A DNA stretch of 64,000 bases from JABFRG01 sp038210445 (GTDB taxonomy: Bacteria; Myxococcota_A; Polyangia; Polyangiales; Polyangiaceae): NCBI GenBank assembly GCA_038210445.1, contig JBBQWQ010000018.1, positions 1 through 64,000 on the forward strand. Direction: 5' to 3'. Under the pieces are notes generated by a model. The model had not been told where the DNA came from. It did not search any database and saw only the letters and a program-made list of their open reading frames with translations. Below are positions 19,780 to 28,191 of this stretch, in pieces. Position 1 is the stretch's first letter. Every line of letters starts with the position of its first letter. Both the position numbers and the translations under genes were made by a program.

Positions 19780-20994
19780 TCAGCCCGGCATGGTCACCGG
19801 AAGCTGCTTCCACGGGTGGCCGTCGGCGATGCCGCACATACCGATGACCATGGCGCGGTTGAAAGCCGGCACGCGGTTCATGATCGGCATGAAGACGTCG
19901 CGGAGCAGCCCGAGCCCGACGTGGTCGCTCTGAAAGAACGGCGTGAGCCCCCGGGTGACGATTTGGTAGTAGCCGAGATGCGCGCGGCGCGCCCGGGTGT
20001 AGGCCTCCAGCGCCTGGGGCACCGATGCCTGCGCCGCCACGCACTCCGCGAGCACCCACGCGTCGTATAGCGCTAGGTTTGCCCCCTGCCCGAGCTGTGG
20101 GCTCATGGCATGCGCCGAGTCGCCCAGGTGCACCACCGCCCGGGTGTGCCAGTGCGACATCACCACATCCATGTAGCCGGAGTAAAGCAGCTGCGCGGTG
20201 TCTTCGATCTGCCCCACGATGGCCTCGCTCTTGGGCGCATAGCGCACCAGCTCCGCGCGAAAGTCGGCGATCTTCATGCGGCGTACGGCCTCGACCGCGT
20301 CTCCGCGAACACTGTAGAATACACTCACCCGGCGGCGCCCGGCGGGGCACTGCCCGGTGGGCAAGAGACCGACCAGCTTGCCGGTGCCGTCGACCACCTG
20401 AAAGAGCTCCTCCTTGAAGACGTGCTCCGGGTCCTCGGCCATGAACCAGAGCGCTCCCCAGGGGTAGGCGTCGGCGCGCAGCGTGATGTTGGTGTCGTCG
20501 CGGAACCTCGACTTGGCGCCGTCGGCGATGACCAGCAGATCGAAGGGACCGTGCTCGTTGCCCTGCTTGTCCACCAGCACCCGCTGCTTGCCAGCGCGCC
20601 GGATGTTCTCGCCGGAGACGCCCAAGTGCAGCGAGAGGTCTGCCTTCTGCACCGCGTCGAAGAGGGCGCCGAAGAGCACGCCGCGATGCAGGCCCACGCC
20701 GAAGAAGCGCGCGGACACGTCGGCGTAGGAGAGCGCGAGGAGACGCCTTCCGCTGCCGGTCTGAACCAACAGCCTATCGATGCGCTCGCCGCGCGAGACC
20801 ACCGCGTGGTGAAGACCGAGGCGTGCCAGCACGTCTTGCCCGGTGGGCTGGAGCATGATGCCTGCGCCCACCGGGCGTGGGTCCTCGACGTGCTCGAACA
20901 CCGAGACGCGGTGGCCAGCGCGGGCCAAAAAGAGGGCCGCGGCGGCCCCGGCGGTACCGCAGCCGACGACGCCGATGGAGAGGGGATCGCGCAT
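19780..20994 (-). CDS. FAD-dependent monooxygenase (UbiH/salicylate-hydroxylase-like)
   Basis: The 404-residue flavoprotein has the dinucleotide-binding motif GVVGCGTAG (residues 8-16), an RGxL-like second region, the DG motif (LLVIADGAKSRFR) and the third FAD motif (LGDSAHAMSPQLGQGANLAL). This is the class A aromatic hydroxylase fold that uses FAD and NAD(P)H. The substrate cannot be told from sequence; polyketide-like and aromatic substrates are both common in this family. It stands alone, convergent with the preceding gene (3-bp gap). Confidence 0.87.
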   Translation of the reverse strand: MRDPLSIGVVGCGTAGAAAALFLARAGHRVSVFEHVEDPRPVGAGIMLQPTGQDVLARLGLHHAVVSRGERIDRLLVQTGSGRRLLALSYADVSARFFGVGLHRGVLFGALFDAVQKADLSLHLGVSGENIRRAGKQRVLVDKQGNEHGPFDLLVIADGAKSRFRDDTNITLRADAYPWGALWFMAEDPEHVFKEELFQVVDGTGKLVGLLPTGQCPAGRRRVSVFYSVRGDAVEAVRRMKIADFRAELVRYAPKSEAIVGQIEDTAQLLYSGYMDVVMSHWHTRAVVHLGDSAHAMSPQLGQGANLALYDAWVLAECVAAQASVPQALEAYTRARRAHLGYYQIVTRGLTPFFQSDHVGLGLLRDVFMPIMNRVPAFNRAMVIGMCGIADGHPWKQLPVTMPG

Positions 20995-21131
20995 GCGCCA
21001 GGGAATCTACCAGCATCCGGCAGGCGGCCGATGGGACTTCGTGGCACCGCAGCCACCTCGAGTGTCGCCCTCGCCGCACCGCGCGACCGAGACGCTCGCA
21101 ATGCAGCCGGAGGCGCGGCATGCTGCGGCCC

Positions 21132-23096
21132 ATGCGCGCCTTCGCCCCTCTCTGCCTCGTAGTCGCCATCGCCTCTGCCACCGCTCCGGGCTGCTCCAGC
21201 TCGGCCAGCGATACGCCGCTCCTGGTGGTGGCCGGATGCCAGCCGCTCTACGGCGGCGGCGAGTGCACCGCACCGTACCCATCGGACTTCTTTCGCGTCG
21301 CCGACCCCAGCCGCGCCACCGGCTTTCGCATAGACCTCCAGGGCGCCGGCGAGCTCAAAAACAGCAAGGATATGTCGGCCGACATGACCGAAACCTTCGT
21401 CTCCGACGGCTTCTCCACGGTGCCCAGCATCGTGGGCGCGCTCCCCGGCTCGCTCTCGGCAGACGGCGCGTACGGCGTGATGGACGACCCGGCACGAAGC
21501 CTGAGCAACGACGGGCACACCCTCTTGCTGCGCGCCGACACCGGACAGCTCATTGCACACTACACGGATATAGGCGCGCTCAGCGAAGACAAGGGCCTCT
21601 CGCCAGTGACGGTGCGGCCGGTTCCCACCCTCGAGCCCAAGACCCGCTACATCGTCGCCTTTCGTGCGTTTCACGACGCGGGCGGCGTGCTCACCCGCAC
21701 GCCCGAGGGCTTTCGCCGCCTGCGCGACAAGGCCGGGAGCGACCCGGCGCTCGCCGCGCTACGCGCGCGCTACGAGAGCGACGTCTTCGCGCCGCTGGCC
21801 AAGGCCGGCGTCGACCGCGCCTCCCTGCAGCTGGCCTGGGACTTCACCACCGGCAGCGACGAGGACGTGACGCGCGACATGCTCCGGGTGCGCGAGCTCA
21901 CGCTGGCGTGGCTGAAGGCCCACGAGCCAGCGCCGGTGGTGGAGAGTGTCCGCGACGTAGACGCCCCGGGTTGGAAGGTGGTGAAGGGCTCCTTCAAGGC
22001 GCCGCAGTTCCTGGTGAGCGCCGAGCTTGGGGCGCGCCTCTTTCGCGACGCCCAAGGCGAGGTGGCGCAGAACGGCGAAGTAGACGCCGACTTTCAGGCC
22101 TCGATTCCGCGCTCGGTCGCTGCGGCCTTCAGCCCCGGACGCCCGGTGGCCTACGGGCACGGCTTCTTCGGCAAGAGCGACGAGGTCGGCTACGGCGACA
22201 CGCTGCGGGTGGCCGACGGCATTGGGGCAGTGATGATCGGCACCACCTGGATTGGCATGTCGACCGACGACGGCATCCGGGTGGCCGGCGACATTCTGGG
22301 TAAGACCGCCGACGCACCGCGCTTCGGCGATAGGGTGCACCAGGCCATGGCCAACTGGCTGGTGCTCACCCGCGCCGCCCGCGGCCCCTTGGGCAAGCTC
22401 GACGCGTTCCGACGCAGCGGCGATGCGGTGCACGAGAAGGACGGCAAGAGCAACGCCGGCGACGGCCTCTTCGACCCCGAACAGCTGGGCTACCTCGGCA
22501 TCAGCCAGGGGCACATCTTGGGGGCCACCATGGTGGCGCTGAATCCCGACCTGCAGCGCGCGGTGCTCAACGTGGGCGGCCAGGGCTTCACCATCATGAT
22601 GCCGCGGGCGCGACCTTTCGATGCATTCTACAACCTTCTCGACCGCGCCTTCCAGGACCCGCTGGCGCTGCAGCTGGCCATCGCGCTCTTGGCGCGCCCG
22701 CTCGATCGCATCGACCCCAACAGCTACGCGCCGTACCTGCTCGAAAAGCCGCTGCCCGACGATCCGGGCGGTCGCAGGGTGCTGATTCAGGAGGGCCTCG
22801 GCGATTCGCAGGTTCCCAACGTCGGCAGCTTCGCGCACATCCGTCGATTGAAGCTTGGCTACACCGGCCCGAAGATCGAGGGCATCTACGGCATAGAGCC
22901 GGAGAGCACCGGCGCCTCGGCGGCCACCTACTGGGACTTCGGCATCGATGTGCGGCCCTACGCCAAGGGCACGCTGCCGGAAAACCCGGTCCACGGCTCA
23001 GTGCGAACGCAGCCGGAAGCGCTCACCCAGATGGACACCTTCTTCAAGGAGGGCCGCGTGGTGCACCCATGCAACGGCCTTTGTAGAGGGAAGTGA
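21132..23096 (+). CDS. Secreted lipoprotein, alpha/beta-hydrolase (lipase-like)
   Basis: The 654-residue protein starts at ATG 21132 (or 21120) with a signal peptide ending PGCSSS. The N-terminal half is a strand-rich domain like the N-terminal module of bacterial virulence-factor lipases (VTVRPVPTLEPKTRYIVAF). The C-terminal half has an alpha/beta-hydrolase nucleophile elbow, GYLGISQGHILG (Ser in GISQG). A likely acid loop (EGLGDSQVPN) and late His candidates follow. It may be an extracellular esterase or lipase. The order Ig-like domain then hydrolase is normal for this family in myxobacteria. Confidence 0.82.
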   Translation: MRAFAPLCLVVAIASATAPGCSSSASDTPLLVVAGCQPLYGGGECTAPYPSDFFRVADPSRATGFRIDLQGAGELKNSKDMSADMTETFVSDGFSTVPSIVGALPGSLSADGAYGVMDDPARSLSNDGHTLLLRADTGQLIAHYTDIGALSEDKGLSPVTVRPVPTLEPKTRYIVAFRAFHDAGGVLTRTPEGFRRLRDKAGSDPALAALRARYESDVFAPLAKAGVDRASLQLAWDFTTGSDEDVTRDMLRVRELTLAWLKAHEPAPVVESVRDVDAPGWKVVKGSFKAPQFLVSAELGARLFRDAQGEVAQNGEVDADFQASIPRSVAAAFSPGRPVAYGHGFFGKSDEVGYGDTLRVADGIGAVMIGTTWIGMSTDDGIRVAGDILGKTADAPRFGDRVHQAMANWLVLTRAARGPLGKLDAFRRSGDAVHEKDGKSNAGDGLFDPEQLGYLGISQGHILGATMVALNPDLQRAVLNVGGQGFTIMMPRARPFDAFYNLLDRAFQDPLALQLAIALLARPLDRIDPNSYAPYLLEKPLPDDPGGRRVLIQEGLGDSQVPNVGSFAHIRRLKLGYTGPKIEGIYGIEPESTGASAATYWDFGIDVRPYAKGTLPENPVHGSVRTQPEALTQMDTFFKEGRVVHPCNGLCRGK

Positions 23097-23156
23097 GCGC
23101 CCGAGGCGCGCGCCGCCCTGGCACGTAGTAGAGTGCACGCGGTGAGCGATACCGCC

Positions 23157-24086
23157 ATGCCCATCGAGTTTCGGTTGCGCGAGGTCCATGCCGGGTCGGC
23201 CTCCGCCTATCGGGGCAAGGTGCCGGCGCCACCTGCTGCCGCGCGCGAGCCTGCAGCGGCAGTCGAGGTCGCGCGCATCGCGGCCTCGCTCATCGAACCG
23301 GCAGGGCTCGAGGTGGCGCGCGAGCCTGCGGCGTTCGTGGTCCGCACGCCCGAGTCGAGCGCCGAGATCCGTGTCACCTTCGGTCGCGCCTCCGTGGTTG
23401 CGCTCGCGGATCTCACGGTGCTGGGCAACGACGACGTCTTGGCCATTCGCGTCGCCGGGGCGCTCTCCGAGGTGTTCGGGCCGCTGGAGCTCCGCTGGGG
23501 CAACGAGCGCGTGGTGCTCGAGAGCACCGAGGCCGCCGACGGCGAGGCTTCGCGCTACGCAGACCAGCGCGCCGAACAGGTGCGCGCGCTCCTGGCGTCG
23601 CTGGAAGACGATGTGCTGAAGCCGCTTTTCGCCGGGCTGCCGCTGGGGTCGCTCCCGCGCGCACGGAACGCCCACGAAGCGCCATCGCGCGAGGCCCGCA
23701 AGTCGTCGAAGGTGGCGCTGGCGATCCTGGGCCTGGTCATCGTCGGGCCGGCCGGCCTGTGGTTCTACGAGACGTGGCTGTCGAAGGCTGCGCTCGGTGC
23801 ATCTTGCACCCAAGGCGCCGACTGCCGATCGCGCCAGTGCTTGCCGCGGGCGCAGGCCCCGGCGCCGGTGCAGATCGGCACGTTCAAGCTCCCTTCCTTT
23901 GCGCCGCCTCCGTCTACCGCGGTATCGGGTGGCGTCTGCACCCGCGACTGCATCACCGACGCCGACTGCCCCTCGAGCCTTCGTTGCCGCGGTGCCATGG
24001 AGTGGACGACCTTTGGTGGCGCCGCGCTACCCGGGGGCACCCGCGTGCTCCGTTGCCAGCCCGAGGCTTGGGACCGCGATCGATAG
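23157..24086 (+). CDS. Membrane protein with C-terminal Cys-rich module
   Basis: The protein has about 309 residues from ATG 23157, with GTG starts at 23142 and 23133 also possible. The N-terminal 180 residues are soluble and acidic. One transmembrane helix (VALAILGLVIVGPAGLWFY) crosses the membrane. The outside part carries paired Cys motifs (GASCTQGADCRSRQC and GVCTRDCITDADCPSSLRC) like the disulfide-rich modules of secreted myxobacterial proteins. No enzymatic motif is visible. It probably links cytosol and envelope. Confidence 0.68.
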   Translation: MPIEFRLREVHAGSASAYRGKVPAPPAAAREPAAAVEVARIAASLIEPAGLEVAREPAAFVVRTPESSAEIRVTFGRASVVALADLTVLGNDDVLAIRVAGALSEVFGPLELRWGNERVVLESTEAADGEASRYADQRAEQVRALLASLEDDVLKPLFAGLPLGSLPRARNAHEAPSREARKSSKVALAILGLVIVGPAGLWFYETWLSKAALGASCTQGADCRSRQCLPRAQAPAPVQIGTFKLPSFAPPPSTAVSGGVCTRDCITDADCPSSLRCRGAMEWTTFGGAALPGGTRVLRCQPEAWDRDR

Positions 24087-24104
24087 CGCGCAGGGCAGCG
24101 CGGC

Positions 24105-24449
24105 TCAGCGGACCGAGGGGAGCCCCGCCGCTTGCACCGCCAGCATGCCGCCGCTCATGTTCACCACCCGAGAGAACCCCATGCGCACGAGGGCTTCGGC
24201 GGCGCGCCCGGAGCGGCCCCCGGAGCGGCACACGAGCACCAGCTCGGCGTCCTTGTTCCACTTCACGGCTGCGTTCTCGACGGTGGCGAGCGGAACCAGC
24301 TCCGCGCCTTCGATGTGCCCGAGCTCGCCGACGAATTCGTCGGGTTCGCGGACGTCGACCACGCGCACCTTGCCGCGCGCCGCAACGACGGTCTCGGCCG
24401 GCGCTTCGCGATAGCCAAGGGCATGGGGGGCAGCGTTCTCGTGAATCAT
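24105..24449 (-). CDS. Rhodanese-like sulfurtransferase
   Basis: The 114-residue single rhodanese domain starts at ATG 24449, preceded by AAGGAG. The substrate-binding part reads VVDVREPDEFVGELGHIEGA. The active-site loop is CRSGGRS (Cys74), which would carry a persulfide. It would move sulfane sulfur between thiols, for example from glutathione persulfide. It is the last gene of the sulfur operon that runs down from 27173. Confidence 0.9.
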   Translation of the reverse strand: MIHENAAPHALGYREAPAETVVAARGKVRVVDVREPDEFVGELGHIEGAELVPLATVENAAVKWNKDAELVLVCRSGGRSGRAAEALVRMGFSRVVNMSGGMLAVQAAGLPSVR

Positions 24450-24521
24450 CGGCAGTCTCCTTGTTTGGTTTCCTGTCCACACCCACGGAGCGATCGACCG
24501 GTTTGCACGCGGACTCCGGAG

Positions 24522-24971
24522 CTACGCCTTGGTCTGCTGCGCCGGTTGCGGCGTTCGTACAAGCAGGTGCTGGACCACCATGCCCGCGGCCATGGCGGCG
24601 AGGAAGATGAGCGCCGGCCTCTGGGCGGCTCCGGCGCTCACGAGCGCGGGGCCCGGGCAGTATCCGCCGAGCCCCCAACCGACCCCGAAGATGGCCGCGC
24701 CGAGCACCAACGACAGATCGATGTCGGTCCGGGTCGGGAGCTGAAAGCGGCTGGCGAAAAGCGGCCGACCGCGGCGCCGCAAGAAACGATACGCGAGGAG
24801 GTGAACGGCGATGGCGCCGCCCATGACGAACGCCAGGCTGGGGTCCCAGTCGCCGGTCACGTCGAGGAACCCCACCACCTTCGAGGGCTGCGTCATGCCG
24901 GCGAGGCCAAGGCCTACCGCGAACACCAGGCCCGCAAGGGCGGCGAAGAACGTCTCCCGGCCGCGGCTCAC
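24522..24971 (-). CDS. YeeE/YedE-family (DUF6691-like) half transporter
   Basis: The 149-residue integral membrane protein has four hydrophobic segments. The conserved signature LGAAIFGVGWGLGGYCPGPALV contains the sulfur-relay Cys. GTG 24971 is used as start because it overlaps the stop of the previous gene (GTGA) and leaves only the conserved fold. It pairs with the next upstream gene product as a two-subunit sulfur-compound channel of the YeeE/PmpA-PmpB class. Confidence 0.85.
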   Translation of the reverse strand: MSRGRETFFAALAGLVFAVGLGLAGMTQPSKVVGFLDVTGDWDPSLAFVMGGAIAVHLLAYRFLRRRGRPLFASRFQLPTRTDIDLSLVLGAAIFGVGWGLGGYCPGPALVSAGAAQRPALIFLAAMAAGMVVQHLLVRTPQPAQQTKA

Positions 24972-25402
24972 GATGCGCCCCCGAGGCGGTGGGCGAGGAA
25001 CGCGGTGACGCCGCCGGTAAGCATGAACGTCGCCGTGGCCACCAGCGATCGGCGCGAGAACCGGCTCAGCCCGCACACCCCGTGACCGCTGGTGCAGCCC
25101 CCCCCCATGCGCGTGCCGAACCCCACGAGGAGCCCGGCCCCGACCACCAGCCAGATGGGGGGCGACGAGGCCGCGGCAGACGGCAGCAGCGAAGGCGCGA
25201 CGAGGCCCAAGATGGCGCCGCCCCCCACCAGGCCACCGAGGAAGGCCAAACGGAAGGGTCGATCGCCAGCCCCGCGCTGGAGAAGGCCGCCGAAGATGCC
25301 GCTGATGCCGGCGACCTTGCCGTGGACCGCGAGGACGATGGTGGCCGCGAGGCCGATGAGGAGTCCCCCCAAGAGAGAGGCGATGGGCGTGAAGTGATTC
25401 AT
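24968..25402 (-). CDS. YeeE/YedE-family half transporter
   Basis: The 144-residue membrane protein carries the second signature of the two-subunit transporter (GFGTRMGGGCTSGHGVCGLS, with Cys residues thought to relay sulfur). ATG 25402 overlaps the stop of the TauE gene (ATGA), and its own stop overlaps the next start, so translation is coupled on both sides. The open frame further upstream lies inside the TauE gene and is a shadow. Likely role: import of thiosulfate or a related sulfur donor. Confidence 0.86.
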   Translation of the reverse strand: MNHFTPIASLLGGLLIGLAATIVLAVHGKVAGISGIFGGLLQRGAGDRPFRLAFLGGLVGGGAILGLVAPSLLPSAAASSPPIWLVVGAGLLVGFGTRMGGGCTSGHGVCGLSRFSRRSLVATATFMLTGGVTAFLAHRLGGAS

Positions 25403-26289
25403 GTGCGAGGTGAGGATGCAGGAGCGGGACGGCTCGTTTCGAACTTGCCAGAGGAGCGCCGCGACCGTGCGCCGCGGGTGATGAAGAAGATAGCGAAACC
25501 GAGCACGAGCACCAGCGCAGCGGGTAGGCCGATGGTCCGAACGGAGCTGTCCGGCAGCTGCTTGCCCATGAGAAACACGCCCATGCCGAGCACCAACCAG
25601 CCGAACGAGCGACGGAGCGTTTCCGGATTGACCTGCTTGGCGAGGCGCGCGCCGGCGAGACTTCCCCCGATGGCCGCGGCGGCGATCCACGTCAGCACGC
25701 CGAAGTGGAGCGGGGTGGTCGCGACGTGCCCTGCGAAGCCCGCAGCCGACTGCATGGCGATGACCAGGAGCGAAGTGGCGATGGCGCGCGGCATGGGAAG
25801 GCCGCCCAGGAGCGCCAGCGCAGGCACCACCAGGAACCCGCCCCCGGCCCCCACCAGCCCCGACACCATCCCCACCACGGCGCCGAGAACGAGGGCCTTC
25901 GCCACCGCCGGCTCCCGCGCCTCGGTGGAGCCCGCGCCGCGACCGCGCAGCATGGCGATCGACGTGAGGAGCATCATGCCCGCGAAGAGCACGAGCAGCA
26001 GCGTGGCCGGAAGATAGTGGGCGACGCGACCGCCCGCATAGGCGCCGAACATTCCCGCGGCCCCGAAGAGGCCGCCCACGCGAAAGGAGACCCGGCCCGC
26101 GCGCGCATGCGAGACCACGCCCACGACGCTGGTGAGCCCCACCACGAAGAGCGATCCGGCGATGGCTTCGCGCGGGTCGAGGCCCACCACGTACACCAGC
26201 ATGGGCAGTGTGAGGATGGCCCCGCCGCCGCCCAGCAGCCCCAGCGTGATGCCGATGATCGCAGCCAGGACGATGGCGACGACGATCAC
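25399..26289 (-). CDS. TauE/SafE-family sulfite/sulfur-compound exporter
   Basis: The 296-residue protein has about eight transmembrane helices and two internal pseudo-repeats with the family GLLGGGGAIL and GLVGAGGGFLVVPAL motifs near each repeat start. TauE/SafE proteins export sulfite or sulfoacetate. Beside a Blh-type enzyme it probably removes sulfite formed by persulfide oxidation. The start is GTG at 26289, overlapping the upstream stop by GTGA. Confidence 0.9.
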   Translation of the reverse strand: MIVVAIVLAAIIGITLGLLGGGGAILTLPMLVYVVGLDPREAIAGSLFVVGLTSVVGVVSHARAGRVSFRVGGLFGAAGMFGAYAGGRVAHYLPATLLLVLFAGMMLLTSIAMLRGRGAGSTEAREPAVAKALVLGAVVGMVSGLVGAGGGFLVVPALALLGGLPMPRAIATSLLVIAMQSAAGFAGHVATTPLHFGVLTWIAAAAIGGSLAGARLAKQVNPETLRRSFGWLVLGMGVFLMGKQLPDSSVRTIGLPAALVLVLGFAIFFITRGARSRRSSGKFETSRPAPASSPRT

Positions 26290-27173
26290 GGTGCGCCGTC
26301 GTCGCCCGTGGTCTTGCCCAGATTCACCGGGATGCGCAGGTAGCGAACACCGTTCTCGTGGGCCTCCGGCAGGCGCCCTGCGTCGATGTTTACCTGCACG
26401 CTCGGAAACAGCAGACGGGGCGCGGCCAGCCCCTTGTCGCGTGCTTCACGGGCCGCGACGAAGGCCTCCCGCGCGGTATCCGCCTGCAGCTGGATATTGT
26501 GCTTCTTGGAGCTGCCGATGGTGGTCTCGTAGGCGAGCGCGCGCCCGTTGGGCTGGTAGTCGTGCCCCACGTAGACCTTGGTGTGGTCGGGGTAGGCGTA
26601 GAGCGTCCCGTGCACCGAGTCGTACAGGGCGGCGGCGCTGCCCCGGGGAAAGTCGCAGCGGCCGGTACCGTAGTCGTCCATGAAGAGCGCATCGCCGGTG
26701 AACAGATCGCCTCCGATCTCGAAGGTGACGCACGCCGGCGTGTGGCCGGGCGTGGGCACGGTGCGCACCGCCAACGAGCCGACCTCGAGGACGTCGCCGG
26801 CGGCGAGCAGGCGATCGAACTGGCGGCCGTCGGTGGGGAACGAGGGCGGCAGGTCGAAGGCGCCCTTGAAGACCTCCTGCACTTCGACGATGCGTGCGCC
26901 GATGGCGATCTTGGCGCCCAGTTGGTTCTTCAAGTACTGCGACGACGAGAGGTGGTCGGCGTGGGCATGGGTCTCGAGCACCCAGCCGACCCGCAGCTCC
27001 TTGCCCTTGGCGAAGCCGACCACGCGGTCGGCGCTCACCGTGCTGGTGCGGGAGCCGAGCACGTCGTAGTCGAGCACGGGGTCGATGATCACCGCGTCGC
27101 GGGTCTTCGGATCGTAGACCACGTAGGTCAGGGTATTGGTGGTGGGGTCGAAGAACGTTTGAACGGTATGCAT
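26286..27173 (-). CDS. blh: Blh/ETHE1-like persulfide dioxygenase (metallo-beta-lactamase fold)
   Basis: The 295-residue protein has the metallo-beta-lactamase motif ETHAHADHLSSS (His69, His71, Asp73, His74). The later features PTPGHTPACVTFEIGG, GDALFMDDYGTGRCDFPRG and GHDYQPNGR are those of the Blh subgroup near ETHE1 persulfide dioxygenases. ETHE1 relatives oxidise glutathione persulfide to sulfite and glutathione, using one iron bound by two His and one Asp. It heads an operon with the TauE exporter, both YeeE/YedE subunits and rhodanese. In other bacteria Blh genes lie in BigR-controlled operons, but no BigR-like regulator is near. Confidence 0.9.
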   Translation of the reverse strand: MHTVQTFFDPTTNTLTYVVYDPKTRDAVIIDPVLDYDVLGSRTSTVSADRVVGFAKGKELRVGWVLETHAHADHLSSSQYLKNQLGAKIAIGARIVEVQEVFKGAFDLPPSFPTDGRQFDRLLAAGDVLEVGSLAVRTVPTPGHTPACVTFEIGGDLFTGDALFMDDYGTGRCDFPRGSAAALYDSVHGTLYAYPDHTKVYVGHDYQPNGRALAYETTIGSSKKHNIQLQADTAREAFVAAREARDKGLAAPRLLFPSVQVNIDAGRLPEAHENGVRYLRIPVNLGKTTGDDGAP

Positions 27174-27244
27174 TCTGCACTTCCCTCGGTTGCGCCTATC
27201 TCGTGGGAGCCACCTTCGAATCAATAGGGTTCGCAGAATCAGAG

Positions 27245-27260
27245 TGCAGCAAGCCTGCCG
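27245..27260 (-). promoter_or_regulatory. Candidate sigma-54 promoter for the sulfur operon
   Basis: On the minus strand the sequence cggcaggcttgctgca contains GG at -24 and GC at -12 with the correct 12-bp offset. It matches the sigma-54 consensus TGGCAC-N5-TTGCA at most positions. It lies about 72 bp before the Blh start and just downstream of the stress-protein stop. Sigma-54 activators such as FisR control persulfide dioxygenase genes in other bacteria, which makes the match plausible, but it is one short motif. Confidence 0.4.
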
Positions 27261-27293
27261 CTCTGAAACATCGTGAAACCTCGCCCACGCGCC

Positions 27294-28058
27294 TCAGACC
27301 GGAACCACCAGCATCGGGCAGTAGGCTTCATGCAAGAGTCGTTCGGTGTGACTCCCGAGCGCCACGTCGCCCAGGTTGTCGTGCCCGCGTGTGGCCATGA
27401 CGACGAGGTCGGGCTCCTGCTCTCGGGCGAACCGCAAGAGCGCGTCGTCCACGGCGCCGCTCACGGAATGGTGTGAGGCTCGAACCCCCTGCGGAAGGTG
27501 CGGGTCGGGCCGGCCCTCGCCCACGTGTACCAGGAGCAGCTCGGCGTCGGCGCCCAGCGCCCGCGCGAACGCAAGCGCAGCGTCGACCGCGCGCTGCGAG
27601 TCACGGCCGGCGGCGCACGGAACCATGATGCGCGAAAGGGCCACCGCGCCCGACGGCTCGCGAACCAGGCCCGGCACACCGATGGGGCAGATGAGCGTCG
27701 GTACCGTGACGTTGCGGGCTACGTCTTCGGCGACGCTCCCCACGAGGAGCCGGCGCAGCCCTTTGCGCGCGTGGGTGCTCTCCACCAGAAAATCCGGGGC
27801 GAGCTCGACGAGCGCGTCGAGCACCGTGTCGGCGGGGTCGTCGCAGCAGGTATGGACCTTGACCTCGTAGGCGATTTCGGCCCTTCCGAAGGCACGAAGA
27901 CGCGCGTTGGGGTCGAGCGCGCGCGCGGGCGTTCGGCCGTCGTGCGCGTGCACGCTCACCAGGCGAGCGCCGGTCTGCGAGGCGAGCACCAGCGCGTGCA
28001 GGAAGCCAGGGTCGTGATCGCTGAAGTCGGTGGCGTGCGCGATCGTTCGGAGAGACAT
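27294..28058 (-). CDS. Universal stress protein, two USP domains
   Basis: The protein has 254 residues from ATG 28058 (or 28061). It contains two tandem Usp domains, roughly 1-140 and 145-254. The second ends in the ATP-binding pattern GHDNLGDVALGSHTERLLHEAYCPMLVV. The first has the weaker GSVAEDVARNVTVPTLICP. Such tandem proteins bind ATP or adenylates and are induced under stress. It lies upstream of the sulfur operon on the same strand, with a 120-bp gap that contains the candidate sigma-54 site. Confidence 0.88.
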   Translation of the reverse strand: MSLRTIAHATDFSDHDPGFLHALVLASQTGARLVSVHAHDGRTPARALDPNARLRAFGRAEIAYEVKVHTCCDDPADTVLDALVELAPDFLVESTHARKGLRRLLVGSVAEDVARNVTVPTLICPIGVPGLVREPSGAVALSRIMVPCAAGRDSQRAVDAALAFARALGADAELLLVHVGEGRPDPHLPQGVRASHHSVSGAVDDALLRFAREQEPDLVVMATRGHDNLGDVALGSHTERLLHEAYCPMLVVPV

Positions 28059-28191
28059 CATGGGCAGCGCTCCATTCGGGGGCACATCCGGTCGAGCAAG
28101 GTTCGGACCGCGCGCACCGCCGCGGTTCGACGACGAAATTCGCCGTCGAGGCACCGCAAAATGCGCGCCCCTCGCAAGAAGTGCGGCGCGC

